Shown: positions 1 to 9,837, counted from the first letter of the stretch. The stretch is 64,000 nucleotides of DNA from Chromatiales bacterium (GCA_020831895.1 JAFIFS010000046.1:1-64000); one strand, 5' to 3'. The notes: generated by a model from the sequence alone, not told the origin. Translations and numbers: made by a program.

Positions 1-3000
1 CCGCAGCTTCACCTGGTCGTCGACACGGCCCAGCAGTTCCAGCTCCCCGTCCGACCGCCAGCGCGCACGGTCACCCGTCCGGTACATGCGCGCACCCGGC
101 TCTTCCGCGTACGGATCCGCGACGAAGCGCTCCGCCGTCAGATCCTCCCGGCCCGCGTAGCCCAGCGCCACGCCGGAACCACCGATCCACAGCTCGCCCA
201 CCACGCCCACCGGAACCAGCCCACCGTGCGCATCCAGCACGTAGCAGCGGGTGCCGGGGAAAGGCCGCCCGGCCGGCAGGGGCGCTGCCGGATCAGGCTC
301 GCCCTCGAACCAGCAGCTGTCGATGGTGCACTCGGCCAGTCCATAGGAGTTGATCACGCGTGCGCCCGGCGCACAGTGCTCGCGCAGCGCGAGGTACTCG
401 TGTCCGTACCAGAGATCCGAGCCGACGATGGCAAGGCGCAGCCGCCCGAGCCGAGGGTCTCGTTCCGCAAGCTCGGGCAGCAGCAGCCGGATCACCGCCG
501 GCACGAACTCGGCCACGCTGACGGCCTCGGTCGCGATGCGGGCCAGCAGCCGGGGCGGATCCAGCAACTCCTCGCGGGGGCAGATGACAAGATGGCCACC
601 GGTGGTGAGCGCCCGCACCCAGTCGCCGGTGAACACGTCGAAGCCGGCTGCCGCCATCTGCAGGTGCACGTCCTGTGGCGAGAGCTGGTAGACCCGCGAC
701 CAGGCGGCGGCGACGGCGGACAGGTTCGCGTGGCTGACGCTCACAGCGCGCGGCGCGCCAGTCGAGCCCGAGGTGAACAACGCATACGCCTCGGCGTCAG
801 GCTCCAGGCTGGGCGGAGGCCGGGCAGCCTCCTCCCCCGGCCTGTCTGCCAACAGCGCATCGACATTGATCTCCACCACGTGCTGGTTCGACACCGGCGC
901 CTCGCCGACCAGCATGCGGGCTGCGGACTGCGCAAGCAGGCTGGCCAGGCGGGCCGCCGGAAGCGCCGCATCCAGCGGCACGTAGGAGGCTCCGCTGCGC
1001 AGTATCCCGAGCACCGCCACGATGTAGCGGCAGCCCCGCGGCAGGCAGATCGCCACCCGGTCGCCCGGGCCGATGCCTGTACCCGCAAGCTGCGCGGCCA
1101 GCCGGCCCGAGGCACGGTGCAGGGCCCCGTAATCCAGCACGCCGTCGGCGGCGGTGACCGCCAGTGCATGGGGCTGCGCCTGCACGACGCGCTCGAACAG
1201 CGCCGTCACCGCCGGCAGCTGGCCGGGCAGCGGCCCGCCATCGCCCGCTGGCGCCAATGCACCGATATCCAGGCGCGTGACCGGCAGCCCGGGCTCCTCC
1301 AGCGCATGCGACAGCAGCGCGATCAGCGCGTCGGCCCACCGCTGGATCGTCACGGGCCTGAACAGCGAGGTCGCGTACTCGAACTGCAGCTCGAAGCCTG
1401 CGTCGTGCTCGGCAACGCTGAGCGCCAGATCGAAGGCCGAAACCCCGTGGTCGACGAGGCGATCCAGCCGGAACTTCAGGCCCGCGGCGACACGCTCACG
1501 CTCGCCGGTGCGCACCAGGTTGAACAGCACCTGGAACACCGGCGCATGGCTCAGCGCGCGCTCGGGCGCGAGGCGCTCGACCAGCTGCTCGAACGGCAGC
1601 GCCTGGTGCTGCTGCGCGCTGACCAGCTGCCCGCCGATCCGCTCGACGAGCTGCGAGAAGCTCGGCGTATCACCCAGGCCGGTGCGCAGCACGATCGTGT
1701 TGATGAACAGGCCGACCAGGGGCTCGAGGCCCTGCTCGGTGCGTCCCTCGACCGGGGTACCAACCAGCAGGTCGGGCTGGCCGCTCAGCCGGTGCAGCAG
1801 CGCCTTGAACGCGGCCAGCAGTACGACGAAGGTCGTCGTCCGCGACCTGCGCGCAAACTCGCGCACGCGCGCGGCCAGACCGGGGTCCAGGCTGCGTTCG
1901 TGCCAGGCACCCGCGTAGTCCTGCTCAGCGGGCCGCGGAAAGTCGGTGGGCAGGTCCAGCAGCGCTGGTGCGCCGGCCAGCCGGGCCTGCCACCAGTCGA
2001 CCAGCGGCTCGAGCGACTGCCCGGCCAGCTGCTGGCGCTGCCAGGCCGCGAAATCGGTATAGCGCAGCTCAAGCCCGGGCAACGCAGCCGGAACGGCTGT
2101 GCAGCTGGCCTCGTACAGGCGCGCAAGCTCCGCGAACAGGAGCCGGTTGCTGCTCGCATCGGAGACGATGTGATGGATCACCAGCAGCAGCCAGTGGCGC
2201 AGCGGACCCTCGCGCAGCAGCGTCACGCGCAGCAGGGGACCGCTGGCCAGGTCGAAAGACCTGCGGGCCAGCTGGGCCAGCTGGGCCGCGCGCGCCTGCG
2301 GGTCGCCAGCGGCCTCGACCTGCTCCAGCGCCAGGCTGAGCTCCGGCTCGACGACCAGGACAGGCTCACCGGCACGCTCCGGAAAACGGCAGCGCAGCGA
2401 TTCGTGGCGACCGACCAGCACATCCAGCGCCACCTGGAGCGCACCGGGGTTCAGCGGACCTTCGAGGCACAGCAGGCTGGCGATGTTCCAGGCCGGGCTG
2501 CCGGGATCGAGCTGGTCCAGGAACCACAGCCGCTGCTGGGCGAACGAGAGCTGGGCGGCGCCCGCGCCAGCCAGCCGCCTGGGACCGCGGCCCCGGCCAT
2601 CAGCAGGCTGAGCCTCGGCCAGCAGGCTGGCAAACGCCGCAAGATCCGGCGCCGAGTAGAGTTCGCGCAGCCCGGACTCGATACCCAGCCGGTCGCGCAG
2701 GCGGCTCATCAGCCGGATCGCCAGCAGCGAGTGCCCCCCCATGGCGAAGAAGTTGTCCTCACGCTGCACGGCCGGCAGGCCAAGCAGCTCGGCCCAGAGC
2801 AGCGCGATCTGCTGCTCCAGACCCGGTCGCGGCGGCGTTCCGGCGAAGTCCGGCGCTGGCGACGGGTCGATCCTGGGCAGCCGCAGCCGGTCGATCTTGC
2901 CACTCGGCGTCAGCGGCAGGCTGGCACACTCGGCCCAGAGCTCGGGCAGCATGGCTGAAGGGAGCCGACGTGAGGCATGGGCGCGCAGCGCATCGTGATC

Positions 3001-5730
3001 GATGCTTCGCCCCTCGGCCGGAACCAGCCAGGCGGCCAGGCGCGGATTCACGCCGGACTCCGGCTGCAGCTGCACGACGGCGCGGGCAATCTCCGGGCAC
3101 GACTCGAGCACCTGCTCGATCTCGGCCGGCTCGATGCGCAGCCCGCGCAGCTTGAGCTGACGGTCGCGGCGGCCCAGGCACTCGAGGCTGCCGTCGGGCA
3201 GCCAGCGCGCGAGGTCGCCAGTCCGGTAATACGGCCCGCCTTCGCAGGAGCCCGGCAGCGTGTCGAGATAGCGAGCGGCGGTGAGCGCGGGCTGGCGCCA
3301 GTAGCCGGGGCCGACACCGACGCCGCCGACGTGAAGCTCTCCGGGCACGCCCGGGGGCAAAGCACGGCCGCGACTGTCGAGCACGTGGACGCGCACGTTG
3401 GCGACTGGCCTGCCGATCGGCACGCGCGCGACATCCGCAGGCAGCTCACTGACCTCGGCGCAGGTCGCATCCCAGATCTCCGAGGTGCCGTAGGTGTTGA
3501 GCAGCAGCGCGGATCCCAGCGTGTCGCGGAAACGTCGGGCCAGCGCGGGCTGGAGTGGCTCACCGCTGGTGATGCAGACTCGCAGGCTGGCCAGCTGACG
3601 CGCCAGGTCAGGCATATCGTCGAGCAGGCCTTCCAGCAGCGAGGGCACGAGCACCAGCTGCGTCACGCGCTCGCGGGCAAGTGCGCCAGCAAGGGCGGCA
3701 GGATCGCTGGCGTGTTCGTCCGGGATCACGACGAGCGGGATTCCGTGCACCAGTGCGCCGAAGATCTCCCAGTAGGCATCGATGAAGTTGGGGCTCGTGC
3801 GCAGCGCGAAGCGGTCGCCAGGTCCATAGCCCCAGCGCTCCCACATCCAGTGCAGGCGGTTGACGGCACTGCGGTGCGTACCGGGTGCGCCCTTCGGCAA
3901 TCCGGTCGAGCCCGAGGTATAGAGGATCCACGCGATGTCCGTGGCGGCGGCCGGCCGCTCAGGCAAAGCTGCGGCCGGCGCCGGGGCGGGATCATCGACC
4001 AGCAGCCAGGGCCGCCCGCCGGAGGGCAGTCGGCGACGGGTCGCAGCGTCGGTCAGCAGCAGCCGTGGGTCGGCATCCTGCAGGATGTGGGTGAGGCGGT
4101 CGGGCGGGTAGCCGGGATCCAGCGGGACGATCACTGCGCCCGAGCGCAGCACGGCGAGCATCGACGTCACCAGCCTCGCCGAGCGCGGCAGCGCGATGCC
4201 GACCCGATCGCCAGGGCCCAGCCCCGCCGCAACCAACCGCGCCGCCAGCATGCGGGACTCGAGGGCAAGGTCCGCATAGCTGAGCCGTTCGTGGCCATCG
4301 ATGATCGCCAGCGAATCCGGGCTCCGGGCCACCTGCTCCAGAACCCAATGGTCCAGCGACATGGCCGGGTACGGTGCGTCCGTCGCGTTCCAGGCCGCGA
4401 GCCGTGCCTCGCACGCGGGGTCCAGCAGCGGCAGGTCGCCCAGACGCATGGAAGGGTCGCTCGCGATCGCCTGCAGCAGCGTCAGCCAGCAGCCAGGAAG
4501 CGCCGACATCACCGCCTCATCGTAAAGGCCTTCGTTCCAGGCGATGTACCCGCTCACGGCCTGTCCCGGGCCGGCGTCGGCCAGCGTGCACTCCAGATCC
4601 CACCACGACTGGCGCCGCAGCGGCAGCGTCCGGCTCGCGATGCGCAGCGGCGCGGTGACCGGCGCATCGCCCGGCAGGCTGTCGAAGGCGAACAGCACCT
4701 GGACCAGCGGGTGCTCGCGATACCTGCGCTCGGGCGCCAGCTCCGCGACCACCTCGCTGAAGGGCAGCGCACGGTGTGCCACCGCGCCCAGCACTGTCTC
4801 GCGCTCGTCACTCAGCAGTGCCTCGAAGCTGGAGGAGAAGTCTATCCTCGTGCGCAGCGCCGCCAGGTTGACCAGGCAGCCGACCACCCGCCTGAGTTCC
4901 GGCCGGTCGCGCAAGGTCATGGGCGTACCCACAGGGACGTCACCGGCATCAGCCAGCCTGCACAGCAGCAGGCGCCAGCTGGCCAGCAGCGCCATGAACA
5001 GCGTGCAGCCCCGCGCCCGGGCAAGCTCGCGCAGCGCATCGCCCAGCGCTGGCGGGATGCTGAAGGCGCGGCGGGATGCGGACCGCTGGCTGGTATCGGC
5101 CTGCCGTCGGAGCGGGCGCAGTGGCTGCGCTGGCAGACCCTCGAGCTGGCGGCGCCAGTACTCGCGCGCTCGCTTGTCGCCCTCGGCATCGACAGCCTCG
5201 TCCGCAAGGCCTGCGCAGTCGCCGGAGTGGAGGTGCACGGCATCGACATCTGCCGGCGCGGTCGCGTAAAGATGCGCCAGATCATCGCGGATCACCGTCA
5301 CAGACAGGCCATCGGCGAGCAGGTGATGCACAGTGACGATCAGGACATGGTGCTGGTCGGACAGCCGGCACAGGCGCAGGTCCAGCGGAATCCCACCGGA
5401 CAGGTCCAGAACCTTGTTGACCGCGACCGTGGCGAGATCGGCCAGCGCCTGCGCGGGATCGCCTGCCCCACCCAGATCCATGGGGTGCGGCAGCGGAACC
5501 GTGGCCGGCAGCTGCTGCTGAAAAGGTCCGTCAGGCCCGCTACCCAGGCAGCTGCGCAGCGCGGGATGCATCTCGCCCAGCCGCTGCCAGGCCTGCCCCA
5601 GCCGCGCGAGCTGAAGCGGACCATGCAGGTCAAGCAGGAACTGTTCGTTCGCGCTCGCGTCATCGGGGTACAGCGCCTGCAGGAACCAGAGACTCTGCTG
5701 GGCCCGGGAGAGCGGCTTGGCCCCTCCCAT
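1..5730 (-). CDS. Non-ribosomal peptide synthetase, C-A-T-C-A..., 3' end outside the window
   Basis: Cytosolic multimodular peptide synthetase, 1910 codons open to the window edge without a stop. Domain order read from the translation: condensation (HHLLADG near 5310-5330), adenylation (TSGSTG near 3900, YRTGDLARW near 3220), carrier (FFAMGGHSLLA near 2715-2745, Ser is the phosphopantetheine site), second condensation (HHIVSDA near 2165, final Gly replaced by Ala), second adenylation (FTSGSTG near 770, YRTGDRARW near 75) cut off after its A7/A8 region. By hand alignment to GrsA the first A domain reads roughly I-D-W-V-I-S-T-?-D-K, close to the beta-alanine code; the second reads DVGEIGSIDK, the published ornithine-type code. 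The start is ATG, 4 bases after the stop of the upstream NRPS gene, so the two are one transcript. No thioesterase is visible here. Confidence 0.95.
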   Translation of the reverse strand, partial: MGGAKPLSRAQQSLWFLQALYPDDASANEQFLLDLHGPLQLARLGQAWQRLGEMHPALRSCLGSGPDGPFQQQLPATVPLPHPMDLGGAGDPAQALADLATVAVNKVLDLSGGIPLDLRLCRLSDQHHVLIVTVHHLLADGLSVTVIRDDLAHLYATAPADVDAVHLHSGDCAGLADEAVDAEGDKRAREYWRRQLEGLPAQPLRPLRRQADTSQRSASRRAFSIPPALGDALRELARARGCTLFMALLASWRLLLCRLADAGDVPVGTPMTLRDRPELRRVVGCLVNLAALRTRIDFSSSFEALLSDERETVLGAVAHRALPFSEVVAELAPERRYREHPLVQVLFAFDSLPGDAPVTAPLRIASRTLPLRRQSWWDLECTLADAGPGQAVSGYIAWNEGLYDEAVMSALPGCWLTLLQAIASDPSMRLGDLPLLDPACEARLAAWNATDAPYPAMSLDHWVLEQVARSPDSLAIIDGHERLSYADLALESRMLAARLVAAGLGPGDRVGIALPRSARLVTSMLAVLRSGAVIVPLDPGYPPDRLTHILQDADPRLLLTDAATRRRLPSGGRPWLLVDDPAPAPAAALPERPAAATDIAWILYTSGSTGLPKGAPGTHRSAVNRLHWMWERWGYGPGDRFALRTSPNFIDAYWEIFGALVHGIPLVVIPDEHASDPAALAGALARERVTQLVLVPSLLEGLLDDMPDLARQLASLRVCITSGEPLQPALARRFRDTLGSALLLNTYGTSEIWDATCAEVSELPADVARVPIGRPVANVRVHVLDSRGRALPPGVPGELHVGGVGVGPGYWRQPALTAARYLDTLPGSCEGGPYYRTGDLARWLPDGSLECLGRRDRQLKLRGLRIEPAEIEQVLESCPEIARAVVQLQPESGVNPRLAAWLVPAEGRSIDHDALRAHASRRLPSAMLPELWAECASLPLTPSGKIDRLRLPRIDPSPAPDFAGTPPRPGLEQQIALLWAELLGLPAVQREDNFFAMGGHSLLAIRLMSRLRDRLGIESGLRELYSAPDLAAFASLLAEAQPADGRGRGPRRLAGAGAAQLSFAQQRLWFLDQLDPGSPAWNIASLLCLEGPLNPGALQVALDVLVGRHESLRCRFPERAGEPVLVVEPELSLALEQVEAAGDPQARAAQLAQLARRSFDLASGPLLRVTLLREGPLRHWLLLVIHHIVSDASSNRLLFAELARLYEASCTAVPAALPGLELRYTDFAAWQRQQLAGQSLEPLVDWWQARLAGAPALLDLPTDFPRPAEQDYAGAWHERSLDPGLAARVREFARRSRTTTFVVLLAAFKALLHRLSGQPDLLVGTPVEGRTEQGLEPLVGLFINTIVLRTGLGDTPSFSQLVERIGGQLVSAQQHQALPFEQLVERLAPERALSHAPVFQVLFNLVRTGERERVAAGLKFRLDRLVDHGVSAFDLALSVAEHDAGFELQFEYATSLFRPVTIQRWADALIALLSHALEEPGLPVTRLDIGALAPAGDGGPLPGQLPAVTALFERVVQAQPHALAVTAADGVLDYGALHRASGRLAAQLAGTGIGPGDRVAICLPRGCRYIVAVLGILRSGASYVPLDAALPAARLASLLAQSAARMLVGEAPVSNQHVVEINVDALLADRPGEEAARPPPSLEPDAEAYALFTSGSTGAPRAVSVSHANLSAVAAAWSRVYQLSPQDVHLQMAAAGFDVFTGDWVRALTTGGHLVICPREELLDPPRLLARIATEAVSVAEFVPAVIRLLLPELAERDPRLGRLRLAIVGSDLWYGHEYLALREHCAPGARVINSYGLAECTIDSCWFEGEPDPAAPLPAGRPFPGTRCYVLDAHGGLVPVGVVGELWIGGSGVALGYAGREDLTAERFVADPYAEEPGARMYRTGDRARWRSDGELELLGRVDDQVKLR

Positions 5731-5734
5731 CGGT

Positions 5735-8611
5735 TCAGCCTGCTGCCCGGGCTGCATCGACGGGATAACGGCGCGACACAGGCTCCGGGTGCTCGCGCCG
5801 CAGCCACTGGGCAAGCCCGGCAATCGTGGGCGCCTCGAACAGGGCCGTGAGCATGACGGGGTGATCGAGCAGGCGCTGCAGCCCTGTGGTGAGCTGGACG
5901 GCGGCAATCGAATCACCACCCAGCGCGAAGAAGTCGTCGTGCACGCCAATCTGGCCGGCCGGGAGCACCTGCTGCCAGAGTTCGATCAGGTCGGCCTCGA
6001 GCGCATCGGCCGCAGCGACGGGGGCCTGCTCCAGCGCGGGTCGGGTCCAGCCCGGCTCCGGCAGCGCGCGCCGGTCGAGCTTGCCGCTGGCACTCACCGG
6101 CAGCCTCGCGACCGGTACCCAGGCAGCCGGCAGCATCCACGCGGGCAGCTGCGCCGCCAACCAGTCACGCAGGCTGTCCACTGACGGCAAGCCGGCCGGC
6201 GCAGCCAGTGCATCCAGCAGCGCCCGATGCAGCGGGTTGGCGCCACGGCTGGTCTCGCGCTGGCGGCTGACATGCTCCAGGCGCCGCGAAGCCAGCGCAC
6301 CCTGCAACGTCGCGCTGATACGGTAGTCCGGGCAGCGTGGGTCCGATTCACAGCCAATGTGCCAGTGCAGCTCCAGACAGTCACCGGCCTGCACCGGGAC
6401 GGGCCCCGAATCGCCGAGTGGCAGCAGCACCGGCAGCCAGGCCTGCTGGGCCTCGAGGTAGTCGACGCTCGCCCCGGCACCGAAACCGACCACGGTCCAC
6501 AGCAGCAGCCCGTCGAGCAGGCCGTCGCGCGCGATCCGCAGCGTCGCCGCGCCGCTGAATGTGGTCTCCAGCGAGCCGCTGAAGTCCAGCACCTCGAATT
6601 CGGCCACATCGCTGATCAGCTGTTCCGGCGGCAGCCCGCGCACGCACAGGCGCACATCGAAGGGCTCGCCGTTCGCGCCGAAGAGACGCTCGAGGTAAGG
6701 ACGCGCGAGAGCGGCGAAGCGCGGGGACGCCCGTACGGCCGCGGGCAGCTCGACGGCAGCGATTCGCGTGGTGCAACGTTCAGGCACGGCGACGCAGTCG
6801 TCGGCCAGCGCCGGCTGGATGGCATTCCAGAGTGCGACAATGCCGTCGGCGCTGCCGATGTTGCCGATGATGCCCTGGGTCAGCACCTCGACCGGCTCGG
6901 GCAGGTCCAGCGAGGCTGCATCGGCCTCGATCACCGTGATCCGCGCCTCGAGGCCCAGCTGCGCGACGAGTGTGCGTGCGGAGGCAGCGGCCTCGGGCTG
7001 CAGCTCGACCGCGTAGACATGCCTGGCGCCGGCGGCGGCCGCCAGCCGAGCCAGCAGCGCATCGCGGCCGGTGCCCATGTCAAGCACTGCGCGTCCGGCC
7101 ACAGTCCGTGCGAGCGCGTCGCGATAGGCCGCCACCCGTGTGGTCTCGACTCCCATCAGGTCGTAAAGCAGGGGGTCATAAACCTGGTAACCCCCGAGCG
7201 ATGGCCAGAACTCGACCCCGCTGTCCACGTCTGCCTCGTGTTCGAGCCACGCCACCAGTCGCGACTCGCCAGCCGGGTCCTCACGCAGCCCGACCGCGGC
7301 GTCGCGAATGGAGGGGTGCGCCCGCAGCGCATCCTCGATCTCGGACGGCTCGATCCGGTAGCCGTGATGCTTGAACTGGGTATCGAGCCTGCCAGCAAAC
7401 TCAAGCAGTCCCGACTTGTCGCGTTGCGCGAGGTCGCCCGTGCGGAACGCGGGCAGCCTGCGGCCCCCGACCTCGATCTCGACGAAGCGTCGCGCGGTCA
7501 GCTCAGGCTCGGCGGGATAGCCTGCGGCGACGCAGTCTCCGGCCACGCAGATCTCGCCCCTGCCCGGCCCGGCCAGTGGCCGGCCGGCCTCATCCAGCAG
7601 CAGCAGCTCGCGCCCCGCCAGCGGGTAGCCCAGCGGGATACGGCCCGCGCCGTGCTCGGAGGCGCGATGCTCATGCAGGCAGACCTGGCCGCCAGTCTCG
7701 GTCAGCGCGTAGCTGCTGACCAGACGCGGCCCGCCCTCGGGATAGCGGCTGAACCAGGCCTCGAGCTCCGCCGCGCGGACGGGCTCGCCGCTGAGTGACA
7801 CCAGGCGCAAGTCCGCCGGAGCGAGGCGGGCGGCGGCAGAGCTGCCCAGCAGTGTCCGCAGCGCTGTCGGCGTCAGGCTCAGCACGGTCACCCGCGCCTG
7901 CAGCAGCAGCTCGACCAGGGCTCCCGGATCCCTGCGCCGCTCCGGCGGAACGACAACGAGGCAGGCTCCATGCAGCAAGGCACCGAACAGCTCCCACACC
8001 GAGTATCCGAAGGCGCAGGAATGCAGCCAGCTCCAGCGATCGCCTGCCCCGAGGGAAAGCGCCTGCGTCAGCGGGGGGAACAGCCCGGCGAGGTTGCGCT
8101 CGAGCACACGGACCGCGCGCGGCTGACCGGCCGATCCCGAGGTGAACATCACGTAGGCGGTATCGCCGGGTGCGCTGGCACAGGCCACCGTCGCGACTGG
8201 CCCGGCCGGGGCCGCTGCGGACCAGTCGAGCCGCGGGCCATGCCAGGCGACATCGGCATGCTTCGCCTGCCCGAGCAGCAAGTCGGGCGGCACGATCCGG
8301 AGCATCGCGTCCAGCCGGCTGGCGGGCAGGCTGGTATCCAGCGGCATCCAGGCGGCGCCGGTCTTGCGCACGGCCAGCATGGCGACGACGTAATCCAGTG
8401 CGTGGGGCAGCAGGATCGCGACCAGCCTGCCCGGCCCCATGCCCGCATCACGCAGCTTGGCGGCCAGCGTGGTGGCGGCCCGTTCCAGGCCCGCGTAGTC
8501 CAGGCTTCGCGGACCGTCCAGGATGGCCGGCGCTGATGGCCTTTCACAGGCATGACGCCAGACCGCCTGGACCAGGCCCGCCGCCGCAGACTCCATTCGG
8601 GAAACTCTCAC
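5735..8611 (-). CDS. NRPS starter module: adenylation domain interrupted by a PRMT-like methyltransferase, plus carrier domain
   Basis: A 958-residue initiation module with no condensation domain. Residues about 10-425 form an adenylation domain (FTSGSAGQPRAV, YxLTETGG, FRTGDLAQRD, A8 region with HGYRIEPSEIE). About residues 460-755 are an insert with a class I SAM fold (VLDMGTGRDALL near 7050-7090) followed by a beta-barrel-like region, the layout of protein arginine methyltransferases. The adenylation fold then resumes with A9 (LPAWMLP) and A10 (ASGKLDRRALP), then a carrier (FFALGGDSIAAV, Ser near residue 896). The code position 235 is Gly instead of Asp, so the substrate probably lacks a free alpha-amino group. 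The start is GTG at 8611, overlapping the upstream stop as GTGA; ATG at 8596 is an alternative with GAGAG upstream. Confidence 0.93.
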   Translation of the reverse strand: MRVSRMESAAAGLVQAVWRHACERPSAPAILDGPRSLDYAGLERAATTLAAKLRDAGMGPGRLVAILLPHALDYVVAMLAVRKTGAAWMPLDTSLPASRLDAMLRIVPPDLLLGQAKHADVAWHGPRLDWSAAAPAGPVATVACASAPGDTAYVMFTSGSAGQPRAVRVLERNLAGLFPPLTQALSLGAGDRWSWLHSCAFGYSVWELFGALLHGACLVVVPPERRRDPGALVELLLQARVTVLSLTPTALRTLLGSSAAARLAPADLRLVSLSGEPVRAAELEAWFSRYPEGGPRLVSSYALTETGGQVCLHEHRASEHGAGRIPLGYPLAGRELLLLDEAGRPLAGPGRGEICVAGDCVAAGYPAEPELTARRFVEIEVGGRRLPAFRTGDLAQRDKSGLLEFAGRLDTQFKHHGYRIEPSEIEDALRAHPSIRDAAVGLREDPAGESRLVAWLEHEADVDSGVEFWPSLGGYQVYDPLLYDLMGVETTRVAAYRDALARTVAGRAVLDMGTGRDALLARLAAAAGARHVYAVELQPEAAASARTLVAQLGLEARITVIEADAASLDLPEPVEVLTQGIIGNIGSADGIVALWNAIQPALADDCVAVPERCTTRIAAVELPAAVRASPRFAALARPYLERLFGANGEPFDVRLCVRGLPPEQLISDVAEFEVLDFSGSLETTFSGAATLRIARDGLLDGLLLWTVVGFGAGASVDYLEAQQAWLPVLLPLGDSGPVPVQAGDCLELHWHIGCESDPRCPDYRISATLQGALASRRLEHVSRQRETSRGANPLHRALLDALAAPAGLPSVDSLRDWLAAQLPAWMLPAAWVPVARLPVSASGKLDRRALPEPGWTRPALEQAPVAAADALEADLIELWQQVLPAGQIGVHDDFFALGGDSIAAVQLTTGLQRLLDHPVMLTALFEAPTIAGLAQWLRREHPEPVSRRYPVDAARAAG

Positions 8612-9348
8612 GGCTGCAGCGCGCAGTGAATCGCCGTGACCGGCGGGTTGTCCAGGTACTCGCGCCAGTACGCTGCGGGACGCTCGGCCAGGCCGGCGGG
8701 ATCAAGCGCAAGCCCGACCCACTCGATGCGCATGAACCCCGCATCGCGCAGCGCGCGCTCGTAGGTCAGGCGCGCGAAATGGCGCACGTCGAAACTGAAC
8801 AGCCGCCCGGCAGCCAGCATCTGGTAGGTGATCTCCGAACCATCCCGTCGCGGCAGCTCGACGTACTTGCTGAAACCCGCCGCAGGATAGGCATGGCAGG
8901 CACGTGCGGCCTGGTCCGGATTCTCGTTCAGGCCGACGAAGCGCCCGTCGGGCCGCAGATGAGCGGCGATGGCGCGGCAGAGCTGGTGCAGGTCATCACT
9001 GTCGTCGGCATAGTGCAGCAGGTACGCCCCCAGCACGAGATCGAAACGCCCGAGGCCGCTGATCTCCTGCGCCCGGCCCAGGTGATATTCGATCCCCGGG
9101 TCCTGGCCGCCCCGCCGGGCCTGATCGAGCATGGCCGGGGACTCGTCCACGCCGACGACCCGGGTCGCACCCGAGGCGCGCAGCTCGCGGGCCCAAATGC
9201 CGCTGCCACAACCGAGGTCGAGCACGCTGCGGCCCCGGACATCACCCAGCAGGCGGCGCAGGGTGAAGCCCTCGACGTGGCGTCGCAGCGGCGAGCTGCG
9301 GGTTGCCTCGTAGGCCTCTGCAATCGAGTCATATTGCGCAGCGGCCAC
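8608..9348 (-). CDS. Class I SAM-dependent methyltransferase
   Basis: A 246-residue soluble methyltransferase. Motif I is VLDLGCGSGIWARELR near residues 41-56, motif II ends in VGVDESPAML, and the post-I acidic region is present, all typical of the UbiE/SmtA-like fold. The substrate cannot be read from sequence. Its stop overlaps the GTG of the NRPS starter gene by 4 bases (GTGA), and its start lies 15 bases after the deaminase stop, so it is translationally coupled to the NRPS and probably acts as a tailoring enzyme on the peptide or on the starter acid. A role in a housekeeping pathway is possible but less likely given the coupling. Confidence 0.88.
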   Translation of the reverse strand: MAAAQYDSIAEAYEATRSSPLRRHVEGFTLRRLLGDVRGRSVLDLGCGSGIWARELRASGATRVVGVDESPAMLDQARRGGQDPGIEYHLGRAQEISGLGRFDLVLGAYLLHYADDSDDLHQLCRAIAAHLRPDGRFVGLNENPDQAARACHAYPAAGFSKYVELPRRDGSEITYQMLAAGRLFSFDVRHFARLTYERALRDAGFMRIEWVGLALDPAGLAERPAAYWREYLDNPPVTAIHCALQP

Positions 9349-9363
9349 CGCAGGCGCACCCCC

Positions 9364-9837
9364 TCAGCCCGCGCACGCCGGCGCATGCCAGCGGGAGAGC
9401 AGTTCCCGGCTTCGGGCCGCCAGCAGGCCACCGCTGAGCTCGACTCCGGGCACGCTGCCTGCCGGCAGCTCGGGCTGGCCGGACACGGCGGAAAAGTCGG
9501 CAAGACTCGCCGCGTACACGATACGGCCTATGCCTGCATAGGCGCAGGCAGCCACGCACATGGCACAGGGCTCGACCGAGACATACAGCTCGCAGCCACC
9601 AAGCCGCGGCCGGCGCAGCGCGCGGCAGGCTGCCCTGATCGCGACGATCTCGGCATGCGCCGTCGCATCGGGACCTGCAATCAGCCCATTGTGCGCGGAG
9701 GCCAGCAACTCACCGTCGCGCACGATGCAGGCCCCGATGGGAGCCTCACCCGCATTGAGCGCCCGCAGCGCCTGCTCGAGCGCGAGCTCCATGAAGCGCT
9801 GCCCGGCCCCGCCGTGCACGGCGTCGTCCGCTCTCAT
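9364..9837 (-). CDS. Nucleoside/base deaminase, cytidine-deaminase fold
   Basis: A 157-residue zinc deaminase. It shows the HAE catalytic motif ([11 protein letters not shown], near residues 67-77) and the PCxMC zinc motif ([15 protein letters not shown]), with [21 protein letters not shown] at the N-terminus as in guanine deaminase and TadA-like enzymes. The usual length is about 150-165 residues. It lacks enough distinctive sequence to choose between guanine, cytosine or tRNA adenosine as substrate; TadA normally has a longer conserved C-terminus, so a small-molecule deaminase is preferred. Its ATG overlaps the queD stop as ATGA. The context (queD before, NRPS genes after) would allow a role in handling a pterin or purine intermediate, but that is inference. 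Confidence 0.88.
   Translation of the reverse strand: MRADDAVHGGAGQRFMELALEQALRALNAGEAPIGACIVRDGELLASAHNGLIAGPDATAHAEIVAIRAACRALRRPRLGGCELYVSVEPCAMCVAACAYAGIGRIVYAASLADFSAVSGQPELPAGSVPGVELSGGLLAARSRELLSRWHAPACAG

Noticed and set aside
5728-5740. A frameshift splitting one large NRPS gene into two
   Set aside because: The first product ends after a complete carrier domain and the second begins at a condensation domain with its own ATG, which is a natural gene boundary.
226-5850. Two long plus-strand open frames (226-2958 and 2977-5850) of over 900 codons each
   Set aside because: They lie antisense to the NRPS, are Arg/Gln/Pro-rich without any domain, and the minus strand reads as C-A-T-C-A with all core motifs. 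They are high-GC shadow frames.
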